The translations under genes and the position numbers were made by a program. A stretch of 64,000 nucleotides of DNA from Campylobacter jejuni subsp. jejuni 414 (GTDB lineage: Bacteria > Campylobacterota > Campylobacteria > Campylobacterales > Campylobacteraceae). Of this stretch, positions 8,969 through 15,857 are shown piece by piece. The notes beneath the pieces were generated by a model. The model did not search any database and was not told the DNA's origin. It saw nothing but the letters and a program-made list of their open reading frames with translations. How positions within the stretch are numbered: position 1 is the stretch's first letter; each line of letters begins with the position of its first letter. Location of the stretch: positions 1,187,055-1,251,054 of the forward strand of contig CM000855.1 in the NCBI GenBank assembly GCA_000163995.1. The letters are read 5' to 3'.

Positions 8969-9660
8969 TTTTTATCCTTAAAATAAGATATTCTTTTGTC
9001 AAATTTTTCTTTTAGAAGCTCGTAATTATGTCTTGTCAAATCATCAAGTCTTCTTTTTGTTTCACCTATGATATTTTTAGTAAGGTTTTCACTCCATAAA
9101 GTAAAATCTAACTCATTAAATATCACCAAACCATATTTAGCTAGTTCTTTTTGTAAAAGTCTTAAATTTTCTTCATTGTCAAAATCCTTTCTTCTTTTTA
9201 AAACTTCTAATGCACCCTTACAAGCATCTAATTCTTCTTTTGTTTGGATTAGATCATATTTTAAAGCTTTGATTTGATTGTTAAAATTAGTCTTTTGTTG
9301 TTCTAGTTGGGATTTATAACCCAAGCTTTGATGATGATTTAAAGAATTAAGCCTTAGGTTTTCATCGCTTAGGGTTTTAAATCTAGCTTGTGTTTGCTCT
9401 CTTAAAAGCTTAGCTACTTTCTTGCGGTATTCTTTAGCTTTAGGGCTTTTAATAAAAAAGCCAAGCATATAAACACCCTCTAAAGTCCATTTGATTACTC
9501 TTTGTCTTCCACCTTTTGTTTGCTCATAATCGTAGAAATAGTGTATATTTTCTATGAGTTCGTCGGCGTTTCTTAAAAAATGTTTTGCGATTGAATTTTT
9601 GGTAACTTCATAAAATGAAGCAACTTGTATTGAGGTATTATTTTGTATTTGTGATAGCAT
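8965..9660 (-). CDS. Phage antirepressor-like protein with shared C-terminal cassette
   Basis: 231 residues. The N-terminal half (VTKNSIAKHFLRNADELIENIHYFYDYEQT..RVIKWTLEGVYMLGFFIKSPKAKEYRKKVAKLLRE) resembles the ORF6N/KilA-N/BRO-type DNA-binding domain of phage antirepressors. The C-terminal half is a coiled coil plus a domain (LDACKGALEVLKRRKDF..LWSENLTK) shared almost word for word with the Rha-type protein at 37469-38200; the DNA of 9181-9334 matches 37682-37835 with about four differences. Probably antagonises a repressor or acts as a regulator; target unknown. The first gene in the operon with a recognisable domain, after the two small membrane proteins. Confidence 0.7.
   Translation of the reverse strand: MLSQIQNNTSIQVASFYEVTKNSIAKHFLRNADELIENIHYFYDYEQTKGGRQRVIKWTLEGVYMLGFFIKSPKAKEYRKKVAKLLREQTQARFKTLSDENLRLNSLNHHQSLGYKSQLEQQKTNFNNQIKALKYDLIQTKEELDACKGALEVLKRRKDFDNEENLRLLQKELAKYGLVIFNELDFTLWSENLTKNIIGETKRRLDDLTRHNYELLKEKFDKRISYFKDKK
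9181..9334. repeat. 154-bp near-identical repeat shared by two antirepressor genes
   Basis: This segment and 37682-37835 align without gaps over 154 bp with about four mismatches, while the flanking coding sequence is unrelated on one side and diverged on the other. It encodes the coiled-coil linker of the two antirepressor-like proteins and is long enough to serve as a recombination site. Confidence 0.8.
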
Positions 9661-9702
9661 ATTAACCCTTTCATTTTATGCTTTGAAAGGGTTGTTTTGA
9701 TT

Positions 9703-9825
9703 TTAGTGTTTACTCTCTTTCGTTTTGTCTTTTAGAGACTTATTTTGCTTATAAAATAGATAGCAAGTATAAGCAAAGAGTATAACGCTTACTCCTGCAA
9801 TAATGTTTAAACCTATCTCATTCAT
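9703..9825 (-). CDS. Small membrane protein, 40 residues
   Basis: Opens at the ATG at 9825 after a strong AGGAGG ribosome site and encodes 40 residues. One membrane span (IGLNIIAGVSVILFAYTCYL) is followed by a basic tail (KQNKSLKDKTKESKH). It overlaps the preceding small gene by 8 bp. Unknown function; a paired small membrane protein arrangement could suit lysis, superinfection exclusion or simply an unrecognised early role. Confidence 0.55.
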   Translation of the reverse strand: MNEIGLNIIAGVSVILFAYTCYLFYKQNKSLKDKTKESKH

Positions 9826-9979
9826 CTTTTTGCCTCCTTTGCATAAGAATACATATAGCCATAATCCCAACGCTAAAAGCAGTTATGATAAAGCTTTGCG
9901 GTTTAAAGTCAAAATTCATTAATGCGAAACTCCCATTAACAAATAAGCCAAGTCCTATATTTTTAATTAATTCCAACAT
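9818..9979 (-). CDS. Small membrane protein, 53 residues
   Basis: ATG at 9979; 53 residues with two hydrophobic stretches (IKNIGLGLFVNGSFALM and SFIITAFSVGIMAICILM) separated by a short loop, ending QRRQKDE. First gene of the leftward operon that continues through the antirepressor to the excisionase-like gene. No family recognised. The ribosome site is weak, but the open frame, position and overlap with the next gene support it. Confidence 0.5.
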   Translation of the reverse strand: MLELIKNIGLGLFVNGSFALMNFDFKPQSFIITAFSVGIMAICILMQRRQKDE

Positions 9980-10030
9980 AGCTAAATTCTAACACAAAAA
10001 TCTTAAACAACCCTAATTCAAAGAACATAA

Positions 10031-10138
10031 ATTACTAATTTTAGTAATTATACAAGAATTATATACTATTTTTAGAAAATAGTCAAGCAAATAAAACTAA
10101 TTTTAGTAAAATAATTTAAATAAATTCTAAAATTAGTA
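10031..10138. promoter_or_regulatory. Array of CTAATTTTAG operators
   Basis: Three copies of the symmetrical core CTAATTTTAG (one read on the other strand as CTAAAATTAG): a perfect 8-bp inverted repeat ATTACTAA-TT-TTAGTAAT at 10031-10048, AAACTAATTTTAGTAAA around 10095-10109, and TCTAAAATTAGTA at 10126-10138. A weaker relative lies near 10064-10076. They occupy the 188-bp gap between the small HTH gene and the leftward operon. This layout indicates an operator set controlling that operon, most simply bound by the HTH protein encoded next door. Confidence 0.65.
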
Positions 10139-10167
10139 TTTAAAGGTATGGACAAATTGTCTATACC

Positions 10168-10398
10168 TTATAACTCACTTGCTATTTTATGGGCTTTTTT
10201 AAAAATCTCTAATTTTTCCTTTAAAGTCTTATTTTCAATCAAAAGATTTAAAGCAAGTTCTGCCATTTTTGGAATTTTTGTAGTAACCCAACCTGATATA
10301 GTCGTTTGTGGTACCCCCAAAATCTCGCTTAACTCCTTTTGCGTGATATTTAATTCTTTGCAAACTCTTTTAACGATGTTTTCTTTCTCTTCTGCCAT
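10168..10398 (-). CDS. Cro/CI-type helix-turn-helix regulator, 76 residues
   Basis: 76 residues. The helix-turn-helix is clear: NITQKELSEILGVPQTTISGWVTTKIPKMAELALNLL, with recognition helix PQTTISGWV. The remainder is a short helical tail. The gene ends just upstream of the CTAATTTTAG operator array, which precedes the antirepressor/excisionase operon, so it is a plausible repressor or activator of that operon. It is 18 bp downstream of the membrane protein gene at 10417 and has an AAGGAG ribosome site. Confidence 0.75.
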   Translation of the reverse strand: MAEEKENIVKRVCKELNITQKELSEILGVPQTTISGWVTTKIPKMAELALNLLIENKTLKEKLEIFKKAHKIASEL

Positions 10399-10416
10399 TT
10401 TACTCCTTTCTGAAAT

Positions 10417-11304
10417 TTATTCCACATTTAATATAACAATTTCTTTGATTTTATTATATTCTTTTACTATTCTTAGTTTTAGTTTTGCTTCTTGTTCTTG
10501 TATGCTAGATTTAGCAAGTTTCATTCTAGCATTAACATCTATTATGCCTGCATTAGCCCAATGAGTTTTACCATCTAAAATTATTTTAAATTTTTTCCTG
10601 TCATTTGTTTTTTCAAAACCTAAAATTTTAAAATTTCCTTCAATATCTTCTGTTTGTGTGGTATCTTCTATTTCTTTAAAGTTGTAATCTTCTTTATTTT
10701 GATTAGTAACAACATCATTTCCCAAACTAAAACTAGCTTTTTCATCATCTTTTAGTATTTTAACTAATGTTATCTTGGGAGCATTGCAAGCATTTTGCAA
10801 TTCTTTATTTTTGGCAATTTCGGCTATAATTCTTCCACCTTCATTTCTACTTTTTATGTCTTCTATTTTTTCATTATGAGTTAAAAAATTTCCAAATGAC
10901 CAGCAACCTCCAATAATTAATGCTATTACAATAAAAAGAATGAGCTTATCTCTACTTTCCATATCTTTAATCACTCCTAATAAATTTGTTAAAAACTCAT
11001 CTGTTTTTATTTCTAAGCTACCTTTTTCCAAAGAAAAACGAATTAATTGATTTTTATTAATACCATCAATTCCAAAATCCTTTTTTAATATATCAGCAAC
11101 TCTATAAAAACTATCTTGGTAAGAAGCAATTACTCTTGCAATTTCTGCATCTATATATCTTATATTATAGTTTTCAAATCTCCCACCTTGCAACTTAATA
11201 GTATGTTGTATCGTACCAACTTCTGTTACTTTAACATTTTCTCCATTTGAAAGTTTTTCAAAAATCGTAAGCAAATCATCAATTGAATTTATTGATAAAT
11301 CCAT
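10417..11304 (-). CDS. Hypothetical membrane-anchored phage protein
   Basis: 295 residues from the ATG at 11304, chosen because GGAGAG lies 5 bases before it; an ATG 12 bases upstream is in frame. One membrane span (residues about 132-152, LILFIVIALIIGGCWSFGNF) separates an N-terminal cytoplasmic part of about 130 residues from a C-terminal part of about 140 residues. The C-terminal part ends in a beta-rich segment (FKIILDGKTHWANAGIIDVNARMK). No family recognised. It sits between the small HTH gene and the methyltransferase in the leftward early region. Confidence 0.65.
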   Translation of the reverse strand: MDLSINSIDDLLTIFEKLSNGENVKVTEVGTIQHTIKLQGGRFENYNIRYIDAEIARVIASYQDSFYRVADILKKDFGIDGINKNQLIRFSLEKGSLEIKTDEFLTNLLGVIKDMESRDKLILFIVIALIIGGCWSFGNFLTHNEKIEDIKSRNEGGRIIAEIAKNKELQNACNAPKITLVKILKDDEKASFSLGNDVVTNQNKEDYNFKEIEDTTQTEDIEGNFKILGFEKTNDRKKFKIILDGKTHWANAGIIDVNARMKLAKSSIQEQEAKLKLRIVKEYNKIKEIVILNVE

Positions 11305-11349
11305 TTTTCTCTCCATAATTTAAGTTTTCTAATTTTACCAAAACTTTAC

Positions 11350-12106
11350 TTAAGCAAACAAACTTCTTTCTATATATTTAAACATCATTTTATTAGCACC
11401 ATCAAAAAACTCTTTTTTGATTTCAAATCCATAAGCTTTGCGATTTAAATTTGTAGCCGCCAAAAGCGCACTTCCACTACCCGCACATGGATCTATAACA
11501 ACATCACCCACATCAGTAAAAATAATAATTAATCTTTCTAGTAATTTAACAGGCTTTTGAGTAGGATGCACCTTAGGAATACCTTCATCTTTTTGCCAAT
11601 CCATACAGTTATAAATCATCTTTCCATCATTATTAAATTTTGGAAGTTTATCACGATATAAAATCAAAGCGTATTCGCAATTTCCCACTATTTTCATATT
11701 TGCTTTTAAAACTTGGGATGAGCTTGGTTTTTTAAAAACCAAATTTATATAATGATTAAATCCGTATTTTTTAGCTACTTCAATTAATATTGTTTGTTGC
11801 TCAAAGCTGCAAAAAACAATCATACAAGGACTTTTTCCGCATTCTTTAGGTTCTTTTATAAGCATTTTAGAACAAAAATGCATAAATTCAGCCACCCTAA
11901 AATCATTATCCGTGTCAAAAAAAAGGCTTTTTTGCCTTTTTACTTTCTCCGTTTTTATTATCGCCATTTATATACCATTCAGGAGATGAAGCATAAGCAT
12001 TGTTGCCTAGATTATAAGGAATATCAGCTATTACAAGCTGTGCTTTTGGTATATTATATCTTTTAAAATTTTGAAAATGGTCGTTATATAGTTTTGGAGT
12101 TGTCAT
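11350..12106 (-). pseudogene. Adenine-specific DNA methyltransferase, frameshifted at a homopolymer
   Basis: Two overlapping frames together make one methyltransferase of about 251 residues. The first (from 12106) carries the catalytic motif IV as ADIPYN (a DPPY variant) and stops in TTT TGA. The second carries HPTQKP and motif I VIDPCAGSGSALLAATNLNRKAYGFE, in the order of a beta-class N6A/N4C enzyme. The frames meet at A8 on the + strand (11917-11924); removing one base joins them exactly (KKAKKPFF-DTDNDF). The ATG at 11967 of the second frame has no convincing ribosome site. It could be a broken gene, a phase-variable tract, a +1 recoding site or a sequencing error. Phage methyltransferases commonly protect against host restriction. 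Confidence 0.75.
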
Positions 12107-12350
12107 CTTTAATCCCTTCTATATTAAATAAGCTTGGTTGCTTTAACCTTTCAAGTGCTTTCATTGTTTGTTCTAATTCTTTTTCATAATCTTTTATTTG
12201 TGTATTTATACTACTTCTTTCATTTTTTGCTAATTGTAAAGCTTTATAAATACTTAAAACTCTTGTGCTCAATCTTTCTATTTCTTCATTAAAAATGTTT
12301 TCATTTTGTTTTAAATCTTTAATTTGATCTTGCGTGATTTTTGTTACCAT
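12084..12350 (-). CDS. Hypothetical coiled-coil protein
   Basis: 88 residues, helical with heptad repeats over most of its length (IFNEEIERLSTRVLSIYKALQ..IKDYEKELEQTMKALERL). Overlaps the methyltransferase start by 23 bp and the upstream gene by 32 bp, consistent with dense phage packing. No family recognised. Confidence 0.5.
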   Translation of the reverse strand: MVTKITQDQIKDLKQNENIFNEEIERLSTRVLSIYKALQLAKNERSSINTQIKDYEKELEQTMKALERLKQPSLFNIEGIKDDNSKTI

Positions 12351-12705
12351 TGTTTATCCTTTTTATTATGTTTTCAAGCCTTGAAAGCCCGCGTTCTAAA
12401 ATTTCTTGCTCTTCCTTGCTCCTTGCTTTTAACTCTCCTATCTCTTTTGCAGTGATAGAATAAAAAACCAAATCAATTCTTTTATAAAGATCTAATTTCT
12501 TTTTATATTCTTCCCTTAATCTTTGCAAAATACTTTCTTTTTCTTTTTCAAATGAAGCCAAAACAAAAATATTTGAGAAATAAAAACAAAGTTTTTTCTC
12601 TTTATTTTTGCCTATAATCTTTGCATCTTTAAAAAAACATTTAAGATCATCGTTTAAAACAAGTTTTGCTAAATCATAAGCTTCTAATTCTCTTGTAATA
12701 TTCAT
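12319..12705 (-). CDS. Hypothetical protein, possibly DciA/DUF721-like
   Basis: 128 residues. The middle (LCFYFSNIFVLASFEKEKESILQRLREEYKKKLDLYKRIDLVFYSIT) has the beta-strand/helix/strand pattern seen in DUF721 (DciA) proteins, which assist replicative helicase loading; the match is by eye and weak. Next to a replication-initiator-like gene this would make sense, but that is inference. The C-terminal 45 residues are a charged helix. Confidence 0.45.
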   Translation of the reverse strand: MNITRELEAYDLAKLVLNDDLKCFFKDAKIIGKNKEKKLCFYFSNIFVLASFEKEKESILQRLREEYKKKLDLYKRIDLVFYSITAKEIGELKARSKEEQEILERGLSRLENIIKRINNGNKNHARSN

Positions 12706-12930
12706 TTAACACCTCATCGTATAAGTTTTATTAAACTCTCTTGTGATCTTTTCTACTTTAAAAATAGCCTTTAATTTATTATCGCACTCAGGACAAAAGC
12801 CGTCCAAACTGACGCTTTTTACGTCACCTACAATTTCATCAAAGCCTTTAAAAAATTTAGAATTTGGCACAAATTCTAAGTTGCATTTTGAACATTTTAT
12901 TGTCCCTTTGAAAATAAAATTTACTTTCAT
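12706..12930 (-). CDS. Zinc-ribbon protein, 74 residues
   Basis: Contains two CxxC knuckles (CSKC near residues 13-16 and CPEC near 47-50) around a beta-rich stretch, the layout of a small zinc ribbon. A terminal Cys follows (YTMRC). Function unknown; such proteins in phage early regions often bind nucleic acid or host enzymes. It abuts the downstream gene and follows the replication-like gene by 8 bp. Confidence 0.55.
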   Translation of the reverse strand: MKVNFIFKGTIKCSKCNLEFVPNSKFFKGFDEIVGDVKSVSLDGFCPECDNKLKAIFKVEKITREFNKTYTMRC

Positions 12931-12938
12931 ATTCTCTC

Positions 12939-13799
12939 CTAGCTTACCAAAGCATAAGGCTTAAATGCCTTAACCCAGCGTGGATTATTTAAATACTTTG
13001 TCTGCTCAAGTATTATTCTCATGTCAAAATACCAAATTCCTATCATTCTTAAATAATCTTGCATAAGATCTAGTGCGTCATTGACATCATTTTCTATGCT
13101 ATTTAAAAACTTATCTTTTATTTTCAAAGTAAGTTCTAGCCTTTTCCACCTCACAAATTCCCTCTTGATATCTTCTTTATGATAATGCTTTTGTTTTTCA
13201 TACTTGTCGTAAAGTAAAATGCGTTCTAATTTATAATATTTACTTTGAGGATTGTTGATATACATACTAGTTTTATAAGTATGAAAATCTCCAAAGATTT
13301 TAAGTTTGCTAAATCTTTCCTTGTGTTTAAATTCCCTTGGTTTTGACACCGCTAGATCATCATCAAAATCACAAGCAATATCCACACTATAAGCTTTAAA
13401 CCTTTTTATCATTTTGCTTAAAATTTTCCACACTTCAGCTTCTATTTGTTTGCTAGGCTGATAAAGCCCATTAAATTGCACCTCTATGTAGTAATCTTTT
13501 GCTTTTTTATTCTTTTTAGAAAGCTCAAAGCAAGCCTTAGAATTATCTAATATAATGATAGTATTTGAAAGGCTTTTATTTCTAGGTTTTATATTAATAT
13601 AACGCATTTTAAAAGGATAAAATTTATCTTTAGTTTTTACACCTTTGAATTTATCTTTTGCAAATTCATTGATACTTTTGTTTCTTGTGGTGCTTCGCAT
13701 TTTTTTAAAAAGCCCCCATTTTTTAAGGTATTTGTAAAAGGTTTTTTTATTGATAACAAAGTGGAAGCTATCGTATCCTGTGCTGTGATTTGTTTGCAT
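12939..13799 (-). CDS. Replication-initiator-like phage protein
   Basis: 286 residues, rich in Lys and Tyr. It shows the sequence style of Rep_trans/phage replication initiation factors: an early aromatic strand (GYDSFHFVIN), a central AYSVDIACDFDDDLA (acidic metal-binding-like strand), and the pair ILLYDKYEKQK and KRLELTLKIKDKF, resembling the 'iYdK..E...RlE' signature. Start ATG at 13799 is preceded by AAGGAT. Located in the middle of the early operon where a replication gene is expected. The assignment is by pattern only. Confidence 0.5.
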   Translation of the reverse strand: MQTNHSTGYDSFHFVINKKTFYKYLKKWGLFKKMRSTTRNKSINEFAKDKFKGVKTKDKFYPFKMRYINIKPRNKSLSNTIIILDNSKACFELSKKNKKAKDYYIEVQFNGLYQPSKQIEAEVWKILSKMIKRFKAYSVDIACDFDDDLAVSKPREFKHKERFSKLKIFGDFHTYKTSMYINNPQSKYYKLERILLYDKYEKQKHYHKEDIKREFVRWKRLELTLKIKDKFLNSIENDVNDALDLMQDYLRMIGIWYFDMRIILEQTKYLNNPRWVKAFKPYALVS

Positions 13800-13951
13800 A
13801 AAATATCCTTTTCAAAACCTTTTTTCATTAAAAAGCCATTGCTACTTATCTTTACAAGTGCATAGCCACGCATTGCTAAATTTTCTATAACCTTTGCCAT
13901 TTGTGCTTTTCTAAAAGCATCATTATCTTTTTGCATGGGTTTAAAACTCAT
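13637..13951 (-). CDS. Hypothetical protein overlapping the replication-like gene
   Basis: 104 residues from the ATG at 13951, which follows AAAGGA and overlaps the upstream stop by four bases, so translation is likely. The first half (AFRKAQMAKVIENLAMRGYALVKIS) looks like an ordinary globular protein. The second half runs out of frame over the first 163 bp of the replication-like gene and looks like a shadow of it. Either a short protein with a read-through tail, or the remains of an N-terminal exon-like segment separated by a frameshift from the next gene. Confidence 0.45.
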   Translation of the reverse strand: MSFKPMQKDNDAFRKAQMAKVIENLAMRGYALVKISSNGFLMKKGFEKDILCKQITAQDTIASTLLSIKKPFTNTLKNGGFLKKCEAPQETKVSMNLQKINSKV

Positions 13952-14145
13952 TTTTTTTCCTTTCTAAAAATTTCCCTTATTGCTAAGCCATAAATCTTTA
14001 CTATTAATGGTATGACCGCATTTCCTAATCCATTAACCGCGTCCATTGCGTTGGAAAACCCATCATCACAAAATAAAGGCTCGTTATTTTCATCCTTTAT
14101 TATTCTAACTTGCAAATTATCTTTTCTAAAAAGTTCCAAATTCAT
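13948..14145 (-). CDS. 65-residue protein ending in a C5-methyltransferase motif X-like segment
   Basis: Starts at 14145 after a strong AAGGAGG ribosome site. The N-terminus (FRKDNLQVRIIKDENNEPLFC) resembles the first strands of BRO-N antirepressors. The second half (AVNGLGNAVIPLIVKIYGLAI) resembles the conserved C-terminal motif X (GNAV-P-I-IG-AI) of DNA cytosine-C5 methyltransferases. No other methyltransferase motifs are present nearby in frame. It may be a fragment of a lost methyltransferase gene that is still translated, or a real small protein. Confidence 0.4.
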   Translation of the reverse strand: MNLELFRKDNLQVRIIKDENNEPLFCDDGFSNAMDAVNGLGNAVIPLIVKIYGLAIREIFRKEKK

Positions 14146-14533
14146 TTTTCCTCCTTAAAAATTTAGTGTTTAAATGAAGACTTAAAGCCACCTTTCAAGG
14201 GTGGCTTTAAAGAAATATAAATAGTTTTTGAGGACTTTAAAAGAATTCTCATTAGTCCTCATTTAAACACTAACCAAAACATAGAACCTGCATTCAAAGT
14301 CTAAAAGACTTTTGGTATTTTGGTAAATTAACAAAGCTTTTAAAAAGCCCACTTTCCACGCCGTCGTCCGTGAGTGTAATAAATATAAGAACGCACTAGC
14401 CATAAAAGGCTAGTGAAGCAATCTAAAAAATATCAAACCTTTAAAGTTCGCAATTGTAGGCGTCTATCTACTTAACGCAACTTTTTTAACTAAAACCCTT
14501 TAAGCACACTTTTATAATGTGCTTAATGAGGCT
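14146..14533. other. 388-bp gene-free stretch with nested inverted repeats
   Basis: No convincing gene on either strand. A 15-bp perfect inverted repeat (14163-14177 TTAGTGTTTAAATGA with 14259-14273) encloses an 11-bp hairpin (14182-14192/14200-14210, loop 7) and an alternative 7-bp stem GAGGACT/AGTCCTC (14230-14236/14254-14260). Further right are AAAGTCT/AGACTTT (14296-14312), the 8-bp stem CACTAGCC/GGCTAGTG (14394-14415), and the 9-bp stem TTAAGCACA/TGTGCTTAA (14500-14526), which could terminate the gene at 14534. Candidate structured RNA or replication/regulatory locus. Confidence 0.6.
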
Positions 14534-14818
14534 TTAAGCTGCCTCTATCTCTTCTAGTAAAGCTTTAATTTCTTCCATAGATTTTTCATAAGCTTGTTTA
14601 TAAAATTCATTTTTTTTATACTCTTTTTTTATCTTTTCTATGCGTTTTACCAATCTTTCATCTTCTCTTAAACCAAGTTTTAAAAGAGCTATTTCAACTT
14701 TTGCATTTGTAAGATTATTTGAAAGCCAACTGTTTAAAGTGTTAAAGGCTAAATTTAACCTTACCTCAGCTTCTGTTATATTTTCCACCCCTAATTTTTG
14801 CTTTATTCTTTCTTTCAT
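14534..14818 (-). CDS. Hypothetical phage early protein, HTH-like
   Basis: 94 residues. The N-terminal 50 residues (KQKLGVENITEAEVRLNLAFNTLNSWLSNNLTNAKVEIALLKLGL) look like a helix-turn-helix in which AFNTLNSWLSN would be the recognition helix, similar in style to the small HTH proteins elsewhere in this prophage. The rest is a charged helix. Overlaps the upstream gene by four bases. DNA binding is inferred. Confidence 0.5.
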   Translation of the reverse strand: MKERIKQKLGVENITEAEVRLNLAFNTLNSWLSNNLTNAKVEIALLKLGLREDERLVKRIEKIKKEYKKNEFYKQAYEKSMEEIKALLEEIEAA

Positions 14819-15018
14819 TTTGAAACCTTTACACTGATAATAATTTTTTCAAAAAGTCCATCACTTATAGCCTCGATGTTTATCTCATCATTTATGTGTA
14901 AAAAATCAAGTGCTTTTTCAAACACCTCATTGCTAAAATTAAAGCACTTTCTAAGTTCTTCTTTTTCTTCGCTTTTTTTAGAACTTAAAACATCTAAAAT
15001 TGATTTTGCTTCTTTCAT
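14815..15018 (-). CDS. Hypothetical early protein, 67 residues
   Basis: First gene of the leftward early operon, 84 bp downstream of a consensus promoter on the minus strand (15102-15130). Sequence has short helices and a final beta pair (LFEKIIISVKVSK); no family recognised. Its position immediately after the repressor-controlled promoter is where a Cro or other early regulator would be expected, but no clear HTH is visible. Confidence 0.5.
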   Translation of the reverse strand: MKEAKSILDVLSSKKSEEKEELRKCFNFSNEVFEKALDFLHINDEINIEAISDGLFEKIIISVKVSK

Positions 15019-15101
15019 TTTTTACTCCTAAAAACTTTCTAAGTTAAAACTTGACATACTTTATATAATTATTTCGTTTTGTAAAATTAATTATGCGTAG
15101 A

Positions 15102-15140
15102 ATTATAATTCATTTTGAATTAATTGTCAAGTCAAATTAT
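15102..15140. promoter_or_regulatory. Immunity operator/promoter cassette, copy 1
   Basis: 39 bp identical to 16035-16073. On the minus strand it contains a perfect sigma-70 promoter, TTGACA (15130-15125), 17-bp spacer, TATAAT (15107-15102), pointing at the early operon. The spacer contains the palindrome AATTCA-TTT-TGAATT (15107-15121), ideally placed for a repressor to block the polymerase. On the + strand TTGAAT-N16-TATAAA (15116-15143) could fire the opposite way toward the membrane protein gene. This is the likely CI operator for lytic genes. Confidence 0.75.
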
Positions 15141-15221
15141 AAATAATAATTCAAATTGATTTAATTGAACCTATGATATCTTATATAATATAATTACAAA
15201 AATACTATGTAAGGAATTAAA

Positions 15222-15776
15222 ATGTCAGGAAATAAAGAAAATATTTCATTTGAGAACTATGAAAAGAATTTAAAATTAGAACTAGAAAGCAAAAGAAAGG
15301 ATTTTGATAGCCAAATTTCACAGATCATACCAGGTCAAATACAAATGATAAAACTTTATTTTTGGTTTGCCACTCTTATAATATCAGGGCTTTTGACTAT
15401 ATCGAGCAAGATGCTTAAAATTTATCCTACTATTTCAAACTTGGAAATCTTGCGAATATCTTTTTTTATCCTAACTTTTATATGTGGTATAACTTGTATC
15501 TTTTTTACACTAAAAGCAATTTTAAAAGGAGCTACTATCTATCATCCAGCTGAACTAAAAAAAGTATTTGAAGAGTTTCCAAAAGATAAGTATGAGCATG
15601 TAAAAGGCTTAGAGAGAATGATAAACGCAACTTATAAAGCTATAGAAGCAAATAAGGATGAAATCTTAAAAACCGCAAAACAATTGCGTTTATCTTTTTA
15701 TAGCATTGTTCTTTGTTTGTCTTTTTTTATAATATTTTTAATCACATTATTTCCAAATTTTATAGAAAGGGGGTGA
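15222..15776 (+). CDS. Three-span membrane protein in the immunity region
   Basis: 184 residues with membrane segments near 46-64 (LYFWFATLIISGLLTIS), 79-105 (ILRISFFILTFICGITCIFFTL) and 158-179 (FYSIVLCLSFFIIFLITLF), and a cytoplasmic helical domain between the second and third. The layout recalls small SLATT/Pycsar-effector-type membrane proteins, but no motif proves it. It is flanked by the two identical operator cassettes and points the same way as the repressor gene. That is the position of lysogenic-conversion or superinfection-exclusion genes. AAGGAA precedes the ATG. Confidence 0.65.
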   Translation: MSGNKENISFENYEKNLKLELESKRKDFDSQISQIIPGQIQMIKLYFWFATLIISGLLTISSKMLKIYPTISNLEILRISFFILTFICGITCIFFTLKAILKGATIYHPAELKKVFEEFPKDKYEHVKGLERMINATYKAIEANKDEILKTAKQLRLSFYSIVLCLSFFIIFLITLFPNFIERG

Positions 15777-15782
15777 GTATGC

Positions 15783-15857
15783 TTGGCAGATGAAAAAGAA
15801 AGTGTTGAAATAGATACACCTACTCCAACACAAACCAGAGATGATAAAAAAGATTAA
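15783..15857 (+). CDS. Possible 24-residue acidic peptide
   Basis: A TTG at 15783 follows AAGGGGGTGAG, an unusually G-rich ribosome-site-like run that overlaps the end of the membrane protein gene. It opens a 24-codon frame rich in Asp, Glu and Thr (ending DTPTPTQTRDDKKD). May be a real coupled micro-gene or chance. Confidence 0.25.
   Translation: MADEKESVEIDTPTPTQTRDDKKD

Noticed and set aside
11928..11939. A AAA AAG slippery heptamer in the methyltransferase as a -1 frameshift site
   Set aside because: The coding strand does contain GCA AAA AAG, but a -1 shift there leads into the wrong frame; only +1 (or loss of one base) joins the two halves.
15051..15069. TTGACA followed by TATAAT on the + strand
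   Set aside because: The spacer is only 7 bp, so it cannot be a sigma-70 promoter; the useful promoter is on the minus strand at 15102-15130.
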